Below, piece by piece: positions 16,296 through 23,473 of a stretch of 40,878 nt of DNA. The DNA is from Chloroflexota bacterium (lineage in GTDB: Bacteria > Chloroflexota > Dormibacteria > Dormibacterales > Dormibacteraceae). The position numbers and the translations under genes were made by a program. Numbering within the stretch: the stretch's first letter is position 1; every line of letters begins with the position of its first letter. Where the stretch lies: contig VBGP01000023.1 in NCBI GenBank assembly GCA_005880795.1, positions 1-40,878 of the forward strand. Direction: 5' to 3'. The notes under the pieces were generated by a model, which was not told where the DNA came from, ran no database searches, and saw only the letters and a list, made by a program, of their open reading frames with translations.

Positions 16296-16343
16296 TTTGC
16301 CGGCTTCTTCTTGCTCCCCAGATGCTTCAGTCTCCACCTCCTG

Positions 16344-17114
16344 TCAAGTAGCGAGGCTGCGCGCCGCCCGTCGGGCGTGCTCCCGGTAAGCTGCCTCGAA
16401 GAGCTCATCCGAGCGTTGCCTTCCCACCTCGGCGACGCTCGTGATCACCGGTGGCAGCTTGGACTTGGCCAGTAGAAGCTCCGCGGTCCGGACCTTGATC
16501 GCGTCGGCCACCGCGACAGCCGCCAGCGTCGATCCTGGTCCGACCGGGGTCTCGGGCAGCCCCTCGAGCCGGCAGAGCGCGTCGCCGGCCGGCGTGCAGA
16601 GGTCGATCACGACGTCAGCCTCGTCCATCAAGCGGGCGCCGCCCTCCATCTCGCCCGCCCTTGACTGCGCGATCGACGTGACCGCGATCACCGGTAGTCC
16701 CCTCCGCCTGGCGCCGCGCGCGAACTCAACGACCACAGCGCCAAGCCCGCTGGCCGAGAACACCATCACGGCGTCCTTCGGCTGAAACTGGAAGTTGGAC
16801 AGGATCACCTCGGCCAGACCAGGCGTGCGTTCGATGAACATCGCCTGGCGCTGGCCGTTCGCCCCGACAACCTGCGTATGAAAGGTCATCGACAGCTCGA
16901 CGATGGGATGGAACCCTGGGTACGAGCCATACCGCGGAAACATCTCCTCGACCGGGATGCGCGAGTGACCGGTTCCAAAGAGATGGACGAAACCTCCGGC
17001 GCCGATCGCCTCCGCGCAGATCTCGCTCGCCCGCTCGATGGCGCCCGATTGAGTGTCGCGGACCTTTTGCAGGAGCGCGATCCCAGCCTCTATCCAGTCG
17101 GAACCCTCGCGCAT
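16344..17114 (-). CDS. SIS-domain protein (UPF0309/COG4821-like phosphosugar-binding)
   Basis: A 256-aa single SIS-domain protein. The phosphosugar-binding features are GGFVHLFGTGHSRIPVEE near residues 40-57, AVMVFSASGLGAVVVEFA in the middle with the Ser-rich phosphate loop, and VIAVTSIAQSR. Similar stand-alone SIS proteins bind or isomerise amino- and keto-sugar phosphates, but the activity of this group is not settled. The gene is 3 bp downstream of the Gfo/Idh/MocA gene and 87 bp upstream of the binding-protein gene in the same operon. It is therefore probably an isomerase or sensor for an intermediate of the imported sugar. Confidence 0.85.
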   Translation of the reverse strand: MREGSDWIEAGIALLQKVRDTQSGAIERASEICAEAIGAGGFVHLFGTGHSRIPVEEMFPRYGSYPGFHPIVELSMTFHTQVVGANGQRQAMFIERTPGLAEVILSNFQFQPKDAVMVFSASGLGAVVVEFARGARRRGLPVIAVTSIAQSRAGEMEGGARLMDEADVVIDLCTPAGDALCRLEGLPETPVGPGSTLAAVAVADAIKVRTAELLLAKSKLPPVITSVAEVGRQRSDELFEAAYREHARRAARSLAT

Positions 17115-17117
17115 CTT

Positions 17118-18176
17118 TCAGCCGGCCACCTTCGCGTCGATCTGAACGGCTTCCCAGTGGCCGCTCTTCATCGATCTGTACGCGGCGTCGAGCACCGAGT
17201 TGACGATGTAGCCGTCGACGAAATCCTCACGCGGCTGCTCGCCTTTCACAAAGCACTCGACGAAGTGGCGCATCTCTTCGTGGTAGCCGTAAACACGTGC
17301 TTCGTCTGGGATCGGAAATACCCAGCCGACGTCGGCGTCTGCCTTCTCCATCAGGTAGCCGGCGGGCTGCTGGATGAAGGCCCGTATGCGAGTCGAGCTG
17401 GTGTCGGTCACGATCCGCCCCATCGTGCCGTAGACCTCGTTGCGCAGCTCCATGCCGCCTTTCGCCGTCCAGGAAGCCTCGGTCAGCGAGGTCCGGCCGT
17501 CCGCCAACCGCAGCAGAAGCACCGCGTTGTCCTCGCCGGTGGTGCGGTCCCCGTGCACCATCGTGGCACCCCACGCGAACACGTCCTTGATCTGGTGTTC
17601 CTTGCCGAAGAAATAGCGCGCCGCTTCGACCGTGTGGCACCCCATGTCGAGCAGAGCGCCGCCGCCCGCGGTTTCGGCGTCCCAGAAATGCTGCGCATGC
17701 GGACCCGAGTGTGCCTCCCGTGCGCGAACCGTCAGGACCTTGCCGATCGCGCCGCTCTCGATCATCTGCCGTGCACGCATCACGTCGGGCGAGAAGACCT
17801 CGGTCTCGGCGTAGCCGTGCATCACGCCCGCCTCGCGTGCCAGGTTGACCATCTCGGCCGCTTCGTGTCCGTTGCGCGCCAGAGGCTTGGTGCACACCAT
17901 CGCCTTGCGAGCTGCCGTGGCCACCCGGGCGGCGGGGAGGTGGAGGTGGTTCGGCAGCGCGATCACCACGAGCTCGACGTCGCGGTCGTCGCAGAGCTCC
18001 TCCATGGTCGTGAACTGACGAGGGACGCCATAGCGCCGGCCGAATTCCTTGGCTCGCTCCTCCGAGCGCGAGTAGTTGGCCACCACCTCGGTGCCGGGTA
18101 CGTCGCGCAACCCATCCATGTAGAAATCGGCGACGAAGCCGGAGCCCAGCATGCCGATCCGAACCACCCGATTCAT
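17118..18176 (-). CDS. Gfo/Idh/MocA-family oxidoreductase
   Basis: A 352-aa NAD(P)-dependent sugar dehydrogenase. The N-terminal Rossmann segment reads VRIGMLGSGFVADFYMDGL (residues 5-23). The usual EKP motif is TKP (96-98) with the catalytic Lys97. The C-terminal alpha/beta domain carries GGGALLDMGCHTVEAARYFF with the conserved Asp177 and His181. Members oxidise hydroxyls of inositols, sugars or sugar acids. The start ATG overlaps the deoC stop by 4 nt. Within the operon it is the best candidate for the oxidation step. Annotation as myo-inositol dehydrogenase would go beyond the sequence, since the other iol genes are absent. Confidence 0.9.
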   Translation of the reverse strand: MNRVVRIGMLGSGFVADFYMDGLRDVPGTEVVANYSRSEERAKEFGRRYGVPRQFTTMEELCDDRDVELVVIALPNHLHLPAARVATAARKAMVCTKPLARNGHEAAEMVNLAREAGVMHGYAETEVFSPDVMRARQMIESGAIGKVLTVRAREAHSGPHAQHFWDAETAGGGALLDMGCHTVEAARYFFGKEHQIKDVFAWGATMVHGDRTTGEDNAVLLLRLADGRTSLTEASWTAKGGMELRNEVYGTMGRIVTDTSSTRIRAFIQQPAGYLMEKADADVGWVFPIPDEARVYGYHEEMRHFVECFVKGEQPREDFVDGYIVNSVLDAAYRSMKSGHWEAVQIDAKVAG

Positions 18177-18895
18177 GAGCGAGCTGCGGCTGCGGCCGCT
18201 GCGGCCTTTCGGGCTTTGAACTCGTCGAGCATCGCCGCGGTCTGGGTGGCTCCGACGCGGGTCACGCCGATCTCGAGCACTTCGAGCAAGGCGTCAAGCG
18301 TCCGGATGCCGTGCGCCGCCTTGATCCCGATGCGCGGCGAGACCGATCGGCGCATGAGCTTGAGGTCGTCGATCGTCGCGCCGCTGGGCGCGTACCCCGT
18401 TGACGTCTTCACGAAGTCGGCGCCCGCGGCCTCGACCAGCTGACAGCCGCGCACCTTCTGCTCGTCCGTCAGGTAGGCGTTCTCGAGGATCACTTTGACC
18501 AGCGCGCCTTCCTTGTGCGCGACCTCGACCACCTGAGCGATTTGCTCCCGGACGTAACGGTCGTCGCCCGAGATGAGGCCGCCGATGTCGATCACCATGT
18601 CCAGCTCACGCGCGCCGTTCTGCAGAGCAAGACGGGACTCGAAGACCTTCGTCTCAGTCCGCGAGGTCCCGTGCGGAAATCCGATGACAGTCCCGACCGC
18701 AACGGTGCTGCCTGCCAACAGATCGCGAGCGCGTTCGACGTCGCGCGGCCGCGCGCAAACGGAAGCGACGTCGTACTTCACTGCAAGCATGCATCCGGCC
18801 TCGACAGATGCGTCATCGAGCTCAGGCTTCAGGAGCGAGTGATCGATCGTCTTGGCGATGTCGCCGTAGCTGAGCTGTTCGAAAAACGAGCTCAT
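18173..18895 (-). CDS. deoC: deoxyribose-phosphate aldolase family protein
   Basis: A 240-aa class I aldolase of the DeoC/LacD type. It contains the Schiff-base lysine Lys163 in ADFVKTSTGYAPSGAT, the second conserved lysine Lys192 in IGIKAAHGIRT, and the acidic proton-relay position Asp99 in ARELDMVIDIG. DeoC itself splits 2-deoxyribose 5-phosphate into glyceraldehyde 3-phosphate and acetaldehyde. No deoxynucleoside genes (deoA, deoD, cdd) are nearby; instead the gene sits between gntR and a Gfo/Idh/MocA dehydrogenase, overlapping each by 4 nt. A related phosphosugar aldol cleavage in sugar catabolism is therefore as likely as nucleoside salvage. The C-terminus is an Ala-rich tail. Confidence 0.9.
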   Translation of the reverse strand: MSSFFEQLSYGDIAKTIDHSLLKPELDDASVEAGCMLAVKYDVASVCARPRDVERARDLLAGSTVAVGTVIGFPHGTSRTETKVFESRLALQNGARELDMVIDIGGLISGDDRYVREQIAQVVEVAHKEGALVKVILENAYLTDEQKVRGCQLVEAAGADFVKTSTGYAPSGATIDDLKLMRRSVSPRIGIKAAHGIRTLDALLEVLEIGVTRVGATQTAAMLDEFKARKAAAAAAAARS

Positions 18896-19659
18896 CCATC
18901 CCTCCTCACGACTTTCGTCCCCTGGCGTTCGACGACAAAATCGACGTCCAGGGCGTAGCGGTCAGCCGGGTAGCGCGACTCGGTGAACTCGAGGGGCCGT
19001 CCCTGCTGGTCGAGGATGATCCGCCGTTCCACGAGCATGGGGTCTCCCTTGCGCATCTGCAACCAGCGCGCGTCATCCGCCGCGGCGGGTTCTGCGCTGA
19101 TCGTGGCCCGACCCCTTGTCGGAAGACAGCCGGCGCGGACGAGCACCGCGTGGAGCGATTCTCTCTGCAGGTCGGCCGCGAGGACCGCGACCGCTGTTCG
19201 CCGATGGAGGCGCGTCGACTCCACTGCGATCGGATGGCCGTCCGCCAGGCGAATCCTCCTGAGCCACAACACCTTTTCGCTGTCCTTGAGTTGAAGCCGC
19301 ACGGCCTCTTCACGGGTTGGCGCGCGCAGCGCCCGCCCAAGCAGTCGCGAGCTCGGCACCCTGCCCTGGCGGCGCATCTCGTTCGAGAAGCTGAGGAGGC
19401 TGTTGGCGCGGCGGTGGGTGGGCGGCTCGCCCACGAACGTGCCGCGGCCCCGAACGCGGAAGACCAGTCCTTCCTGCGCGAGGCGGTTCATGGCGTGGCG
19501 GGCGGTCATCCGGCTGACGCCGAACTCCTCGCATAGCTGCGCGTCAGATGGAAGGTCAGCGCCGGGCTTCAGCCGGGCGAGACGCTGCCGGATCGCCTGC
19601 TCGATCTCGCGATACCGCGGCCTGTACGTTTCCTCGACAGATGTCTCCGCCAGGACCAT
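18892..19659 (-). CDS. GntR-family regulator, HutC/UTRA subfamily
   Basis: A 255-aa transcription factor. The winged helix at about residues 15-80 contains LPSDAQLCEEFGVSRMTARHAMNRLAQEGLV followed by the wing VRGRGTFVGEP. The C-terminal UTRA ligand domain (about 95-240) includes LLGRALRAPTREEAV and MLVERRIILDQQGRPLEFTESRYPADRY. HutC-type GntR proteins usually repress sugar or amino-acid operons and are released by a phosphosugar or related effector. It is the first gene of the operon, overlapping deoC by 4 nt, with a palindromic site immediately upstream, which implies autoregulation together with the sugar genes. The effector is probably an intermediate of the same pathway. Confidence 0.92.
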   Translation of the reverse strand: MVLAETSVEETYRPRYREIEQAIRQRLARLKPGADLPSDAQLCEEFGVSRMTARHAMNRLAQEGLVFRVRGRGTFVGEPPTHRRANSLLSFSNEMRRQGRVPSSRLLGRALRAPTREEAVRLQLKDSEKVLWLRRIRLADGHPIAVESTRLHRRTAVAVLAADLQRESLHAVLVRAGCLPTRGRATISAEPAAADDARWLQMRKGDPMLVERRIILDQQGRPLEFTESRYPADRYALDVDFVVERQGTKVVRRDG

Positions 19660-19667
19660 CGGCTAAA

Positions 19668-19685
19668 TGTATAGCTATCTAGACA
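19668..19685 (-). promoter_or_regulatory. GntR operator and leaderless promoter of the sugar operon
   Basis: The site TGTATAG-CTAT-CTAGACA is an inverted repeat (7-bp arms, one mismatch) 9 bp before the gntR start. It resembles HutC-subfamily operators, which carry GT-x-TA...TA-x-AC half sites. On the minus strand TTGCAT and TACATT hexamers, 16 bp apart, embed the operator. The -10-like hexamer is followed by six bases and then the ATG, so the message would begin at or next to the start codon. Confidence 0.65.
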
Positions 19686-19698
19686 AAATGCAAGCAAA

Positions 19699-19784
19699 GC
19701 CCCCTCTCCCCTTCAGGGGAGCGATCAATTGGCGCGGGTACCGCGTCCTTAACGGGCTTGTCCCGTAGGGTCGGGGAGAGGGGC
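19699..19784. repeat. REP-like palindromic element at the 3' end of the ROK gene
   Basis: Outer arms GCCCCCTCTCCCC and GGGGAGAGGGGC enclose two smaller perfect hairpins, CTCCCC-TTCA-GGGGAG and ACGGG-CTTGT-CCCGT. The nested layout and G/C arms are typical of extragenic palindromic repeats. It reaches into the ROK gene, so the last residues of that kinase (LPDPTGQAR) are encoded by the element. It lies between the ROK and gntR genes, both on the minus strand, and could act as a terminator or message-end stabiliser for the ROK transcript. Confidence 0.65.
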
Positions 19785-20687
19785 GTGGCTCGGTACTGGA
19801 GAGGAGCCGTGCAACGCTGCCCCAATCGCCCCGGCCCAGATCCCCAGCTCGCCGCATACGACCTTGATGCGCGAGACGTCGGTGACATGCACGCGGCGCT
19901 CGAGCTCCTGTTGAATCGGATCGAGCAGCATGTCGCCGGCGGCAGCGACCCCGCCCCCGATCACAACTCGATCCACCGACAACAGCACGATGACATTGCT
20001 CGCTCCGATGCCCAGGTATCGCCCCGCGTCGCGCAGCCCTTGCTGTGCGCGGTGGTCGCCGGACCGGGCGGCGGCCACCGCCTCCTCCACACCAGGTTGC
20101 CCGCAGGCGGCGGCGATGGCGTCGGCTCGAGCCAGCGCCTCGAGGCACCCGTGGTTGCCGCAGTTGCATCGCGGCCCGTCGGGAAGGATGGTCTGATGCC
20201 CGAACTCGCCGGCGGTCCCTTCATGGCCGAAGTAGAGGTGCCCGTCGAGGATCAGCCCTCCACCCACCCCTGTGCCGAGCGTGATGCCCAGCATCGAAGT
20301 TGCACCGCGACCCGCACCCAGGCCGTGCTCCGCCAGCGTGAACGCGCGCGCGTCATTGATCAGGCGGACCGGATGCCCGATCGCATCGGTCATCGCGCGG
20401 GTGACGTGCACGCCGTCCCAATCACCCGGAATATTGGGAATGAAACGGGTCACACCCGCGTCGGGATCGAGGACGCCTGGCATGCCTACCCCCACCGACT
20501 CGATGCCTTCGATGTCGCTGAAAACGGTTCGCGCAACGACAAGCAGCTGCCGCACCACGCTCTGCTCGCCGCCGGCCGTGTCGGTCGGAAGCCGGCCCGT
20601 CTTCAGAAGGCGCGGTTCCCGGTCGCGCTCAACGACCGCCCACTTCAGATTCGTCCCGCCCACGTCAAGACCGAGGTGACGAGACAT
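19749..20687 (-). CDS. ROK-family sugar kinase
   Basis: A 312-aa kinase of the ROK family. ATP-binding GLDVGGTNLKWAVVERD is at the N-terminus, followed by VRLINDARAFTLAEH with the catalytic-type Asp and then ITLGTGVGGGLILDG. The ROK signature GHEGTAGEFGHQTI is followed by the zinc cluster CNCGNHGCLEAL. There is no helix-turn-helix, so it is an enzyme and not a ROK repressor. It probably phosphorylates a hexose, amino sugar or related polyol as it enters the pathway encoded next door. The extreme C-terminus (LPDPTGQAR) comes from a REP-like element and is not expected to matter. It is divergent from the lactonase-like gene, with only 35 bp between starts. Confidence 0.92.
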   Translation of the reverse strand: MSRHLGLDVGGTNLKWAVVERDREPRLLKTGRLPTDTAGGEQSVVRQLLVVARTVFSDIEGIESVGVGMPGVLDPDAGVTRFIPNIPGDWDGVHVTRAMTDAIGHPVRLINDARAFTLAEHGLGAGRGATSMLGITLGTGVGGGLILDGHLYFGHEGTAGEFGHQTILPDGPRCNCGNHGCLEALARADAIAAACGQPGVEEAVAAARSGDHRAQQGLRDAGRYLGIGASNVIVLLSVDRVVIGGGVAAAGDMLLDPIQQELERRVHVTDVSRIKVVCGELGIWAGAIGAALHGSSPVPSHAPLPDPTGQAR

Positions 20688-20722
20688 GGCGCTTATAGTG
20701 CCGCTGATGAGCCGATCGATGC
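20688..20722. promoter_or_regulatory. compact divergent promoter with overlapping -10 hexamers
   Basis: The 35-bp gap holds the bases CTTATAGT at 20692-20699. Rightward this gives a TATAGT -10 hexamer. Leftward it gives CTATAA or TATAAG, 4-5 bases before the ROK ATG, so the two -10 elements share most of their bases. Symmetric -10 elements that fire both ways are known in bacteria. No clear -35 was found either way. The ROK message would be leaderless or nearly so, and the rightward message would have a leader of about 15-20 bases. Confidence 0.45.
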
Positions 20723-21664
20723 ATGACTGAGGTGGTCACGGTTCTCGGCTCGATCAGGCCGGACGAGCTCGGCGTCACCGACGCTCATGACCACCTGTTC
20801 CTCCGCAGCCCCGCGCTTCCCGGACAGGAGTTCGAGGACCTGGACCGCGCGGTGGAAGAGGTTTCCGGCGCGGCTCGCGGTGGGCTGCAGGCGGTGGTCG
20901 AGGCGACGCCGATCGGCCTCGGCCGAAATCCCGCGAAGCTGAGGGCAGTTGCCGAAGCGACCGGCGTGCAGATCGTGGCGGCGACCGGCTACCACCGCGA
21001 CGCTCACTACGGAGACGGTCACTGGGTGCGCAAGGCGCCAGTCGAGCAGCTGGCGACGCGGATCCTGTCTGACCTTCGGCGGGGGATGCACCCCGACGAC
21101 TGGCTGACCGAAGCGCCCCCCGATCCGGCGCGCGCGGGCGTGATCAAAGCCGGGGCGTCTTACCAACGCATCAGCGTGCTTGAGAGACGGAGGCTGGTTG
21201 CCGCCGCGATTGGCAGCCGCGAGACCGGCGCGCCGATCCTCGTGCACACAGAGATCGGCACATGCGCCCACGAGATCATCGATCTGCTCACGCGCGAGGG
21301 AGTGAAGGAGGATCGCATCATCCTGGCGCACCTCGACCGCAACCCTGACCTCGAGCTGCACGCCGGGATCGCAGCCCGTGGCGTGACGCTTGAATACGAC
21401 ACTCCGGGTCGTATCAAATACCGGCCCGACAGCCAGCTGCTAGACCTGGTCGAGGCTATGGTGCACGCAGGACACGCGGGCTCGATGATGCTCGGTCTCG
21501 ACCTCGGTCAGCGCGATTACTTCCGCTCCTATGGCGGCGGCCCCGGCCTTACGTATCTGATGGACACCTTCGCTCCGCGCCTGCGCAGCCGCGTGGGAGA
21601 GGATGTGCTGCACAGGATCCTGGTCGAGACCCCCGCCCGCGTTTTTGCGATCCCGACGCAATGA
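20723..21664 (+). CDS. phosphotriesterase-family hydrolase, probable sugar lactonase
   Basis: A 313-aa amidohydrolase-superfamily protein of the phosphotriesterase (COG1735) group. All binuclear-metal ligands are visible: His22 and His24 (TDAHDHL), the carboxylated-type Lys142 (GVIKAGASY), His175 (LVHTEIG), His203 (LAHLDRNPD) and Asp260 (LGLDLGQRDYF). Characterised bacterial relatives hydrolyse furanose lactones, some of them phosphorylated, so a sugar lactonase is more plausible than an organophosphate hydrolase. It is divergent from the ROK kinase and overlaps the FAD oxidoreductase as ATGA, fitting an oxidise-then-open-lactone pair. The exact lactone cannot be read from sequence. Confidence 0.88.
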   Translation: MTEVVTVLGSIRPDELGVTDAHDHLFLRSPALPGQEFEDLDRAVEEVSGAARGGLQAVVEATPIGLGRNPAKLRAVAEATGVQIVAATGYHRDAHYGDGHWVRKAPVEQLATRILSDLRRGMHPDDWLTEAPPDPARAGVIKAGASYQRISVLERRRLVAAAIGSRETGAPILVHTEIGTCAHEIIDLLTREGVKEDRIILAHLDRNPDLELHAGIAARGVTLEYDTPGRIKYRPDSQLLDLVEAMVHAGHAGSMMLGLDLGQRDYFRSYGGGPGLTYLMDTFAPRLRSRVGEDVLHRILVETPARVFAIPTQ

Positions 21665-22959
21665 GCAAGCGGTACGACGTCGTGGTGGTGGGCGCCGGCT
21701 CGGCTGGAAGCTCCGCCGCCATCAGCGCGGCGCGACTCGGCGCGCGCACGCTGCTGCTCGACCGCCTCCCTTTTCTGGGCGGTACCTCCACGGCGGTGCT
21801 CGATACGTTCTACGCGTTCTACACGCCTGGCGAAAAGGCACGTCGCGTCGTGGGCGGGATCGGCTGGGAGGTCGCCGAAAAGCTCAAGGCCGAAGGCATG
21901 GCGTTCGAACGCCCGAACACCTACGGCGCGGGGACCGGGGTTACGTACGACCCCGAAGTCCTGAAGGTCGTGTGGGAGCACCTTGCCGACGACGCCAGGG
22001 TCGACGTGCTCCTGCACACGTGGGCCACCGGGGTTCAGATGAGCGATGGGCGCATGCACGCCATCCGGATCTGGAACAAGGGTGGCGAGTCGGTCATCGA
22101 GGCCGGAGCATTCATCGACTCGTCAGGCGATGCAGACGTGTCTGCGATGGCCGGCGTCCCGTACGAAGATGCCCGGTCGACGCCCAACCTGCAGTCGCTG
22201 TCCACGATCTTCCGCCTCGCAAACGTCGACGTCGAGAAGGCGTCGGCACTTCCCAAGACCGAGCTGTGGGCGATGATGCGCGGCGCTGCCGAGTCGGGCG
22301 ACTTCATGCTTCCGCGACTCGAAGGCTCGTGGCACCGCACGCCGCACGTCGGTGTCGTCACCGTGCACATGACGCGGATCCCGAACGTTGACGCCACTGA
22401 TCCGGAGCAGCTCACTCACGCGGAGATCGAGGGTCGTCGCCAGGTGCGGGAATACCACCGGTTCCTTCGGGACAGAGTGCCTGGCTTCGAACGCTCGGTC
22501 CTTGTAGCGACGAGCCCTGCCATAGGCGTGCGCGAGAGCCGTCGCGTCATCGGCGATTACCGTCTCACTCGTGATGACGTGCTGGATGCGCGCCGATTTG
22601 ACGATGAGATCGCGCTGTGCGGGGCGCCCATCGAGGACCACGCCGTTGGCCCCGACACGAGGTGGACGTACGTGCCGGAAAGCGGAGTGTATGGAATCCC
22701 TTATCGGTGCCTGCTGCCGAACAGCGTCGAAGGAATGCTTGTGGCGGGCCGGTGCTTCTCGGCCACCCACGACGCCCACGCATCGGCGCGCTCGATGGCC
22801 ACGTGCATGGCGATGGGCCAGGCGGCGGGCATTGCGGCTGCGCTGTCGATCACGTCGCAGACCACGCCGCGAGCGGTAGACCTGGCGGCGCTCAGGCGTT
22901 GCCTGCTAGAGAATCACGCTCTCCTCGACCCGATCGACGTCGTCACTACGTCCAGCTGA
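21661..22959 (+). CDS. FAD-dependent oxidoreductase (FAD_oxidored family)
   Basis: A 432-aa flavoprotein. The dinucleotide-binding fold YDVVVVGAGSAGSSAAISAA opens the protein and is followed by LLLDRLPFLGGTST, the G-G-x-(S/A)T loop typical of the PF12831 group. A second conserved block near the end, PYRCLLPNSVEGMLVAGRC followed by ATCMAMGQAAGIAAAL, closes the FAD site. There is no signal peptide and no second domain. Members often lie in sugar or sugar-acid gene clusters, but their reactions are mostly uncharacterised. The 4-nt overlap with the lactonase-like gene suggests that this enzyme makes or consumes that enzyme's substrate or product. Confidence 0.85.
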   Translation: MSKRYDVVVVGAGSAGSSAAISAARLGARTLLLDRLPFLGGTSTAVLDTFYAFYTPGEKARRVVGGIGWEVAEKLKAEGMAFERPNTYGAGTGVTYDPEVLKVVWEHLADDARVDVLLHTWATGVQMSDGRMHAIRIWNKGGESVIEAGAFIDSSGDADVSAMAGVPYEDARSTPNLQSLSTIFRLANVDVEKASALPKTELWAMMRGAAESGDFMLPRLEGSWHRTPHVGVVTVHMTRIPNVDATDPEQLTHAEIEGRRQVREYHRFLRDRVPGFERSVLVATSPAIGVRESRRVIGDYRLTRDDVLDARRFDDEIALCGAPIEDHAVGPDTRWTYVPESGVYGIPYRCLLPNSVEGMLVAGRCFSATHDAHASARSMATCMAMGQAAGIAAALSITSQTTPRAVDLAALRRCLLENHALLDPIDVVTTSS

Positions 22960-22981
22960 TCGCCGCCGCCAGACAAGCGAT

Positions 22982-23473
22982 TCAGGTGGTGTCGATCGTT
23001 AACTTGATCTCGCAGCAGATGAAACCTAGATCTGGCGTCCATCGCAGAGTGAAAGGTGGTGTCGTATCGGCTACGTGGAAGCAGATGGCGGTCGGCCCGA
23101 ACGTCGCGCCGTTGTTGAACTCATGTCGCTGCCAGGTATTGCAGTTGGGGGCATCCGTGGCAAGCGCCGATTGGTGATTGCCACCATCGATGAGGTGCAG
23201 GTCTTCGGGTGATGCATGCGTCGCGTCGCTCGAGTTCTTGAACTTCACCTCCATTCGCACCAGGTTGCCGTCAACCTTCACACTCGAAACCCAGAGGATG
23301 TAACCCTGAACATTCGCACAGGGCATCGGTGAGCAGGGCTCCGCGGACGGTGGTGCGACGCCAAGCGACGTTTCCAATGGCGCACGCAACGCCTGAAAGG
23401 CGACAATCGCGACTACCGCGGCTACAAGCAGGCAAGCGCCGATAGCCAGGCGAAAAGACCAGGATCTAGCCAT
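22982..23473 (-). CDS. small secreted or membrane-anchored protein, DUF4352-like
   Basis: A 163-aa protein with one N-terminal hydrophobic segment (LAIGACLLVAAVVAIVAF) that would serve as signal or anchor. The extracytoplasmic part has an immunoglobulin-like beta pattern: VQGYILWVSSVKVDGNLVRM, then VKFKNSSDATHASPEDLHLI, and a closing PFTLRWTPDLGF. This recalls DUF4352/telomeric-repeat-factor-like extracellular domains. Six cysteines (CSPMPC, NC, IC and a CC pair) could form disulphides. No enzymatic motif is present. It converges on the FAD oxidoreductase gene (22 bp). A CACAAT -10-like hexamer lies five bases before the ATG, so a leaderless message is possible. Confidence 0.6.
   Translation of the reverse strand: MARSWSFRLAIGACLLVAAVVAIVAFQALRAPLETSLGVAPPSAEPCSPMPCANVQGYILWVSSVKVDGNLVRMEVKFKNSSDATHASPEDLHLIDGGNHQSALATDAPNCNTWQRHEFNNGATFGPTAICFHVADTTPPFTLRWTPDLGFICCEIKLTIDTT

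Noticed and set aside
16257-16343. A riboswitch between the SIS and binding-protein genes
   Set aside because: Only one short hairpin is visible in 87 bp; no conserved aptamer core or terminator/anti-terminator pair was found.
17118-18176. Calling the operon a myo-inositol (iol) pathway from its Gfo/Idh/MocA gene
   Set aside because: No iolB, iolC, iolD, iolE or iolJ homologue is present, and the family oxidises many sugars.
16878-18443. A 521-codon plus-strand frame across the SIS, Gfo and deoC genes
   Set aside because: It is antisense to three well-supported genes and its composition (Arg, His, Val and Asp rich, no domain) is typical of shadow frames in GC-rich DNA.
20723-21664. Organophosphate-degrading phosphotriesterase
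   Set aside because: Metal ligands are shared by the whole COG1735 family; the sugar-gene setting and known lactonases favour a lactone substrate.
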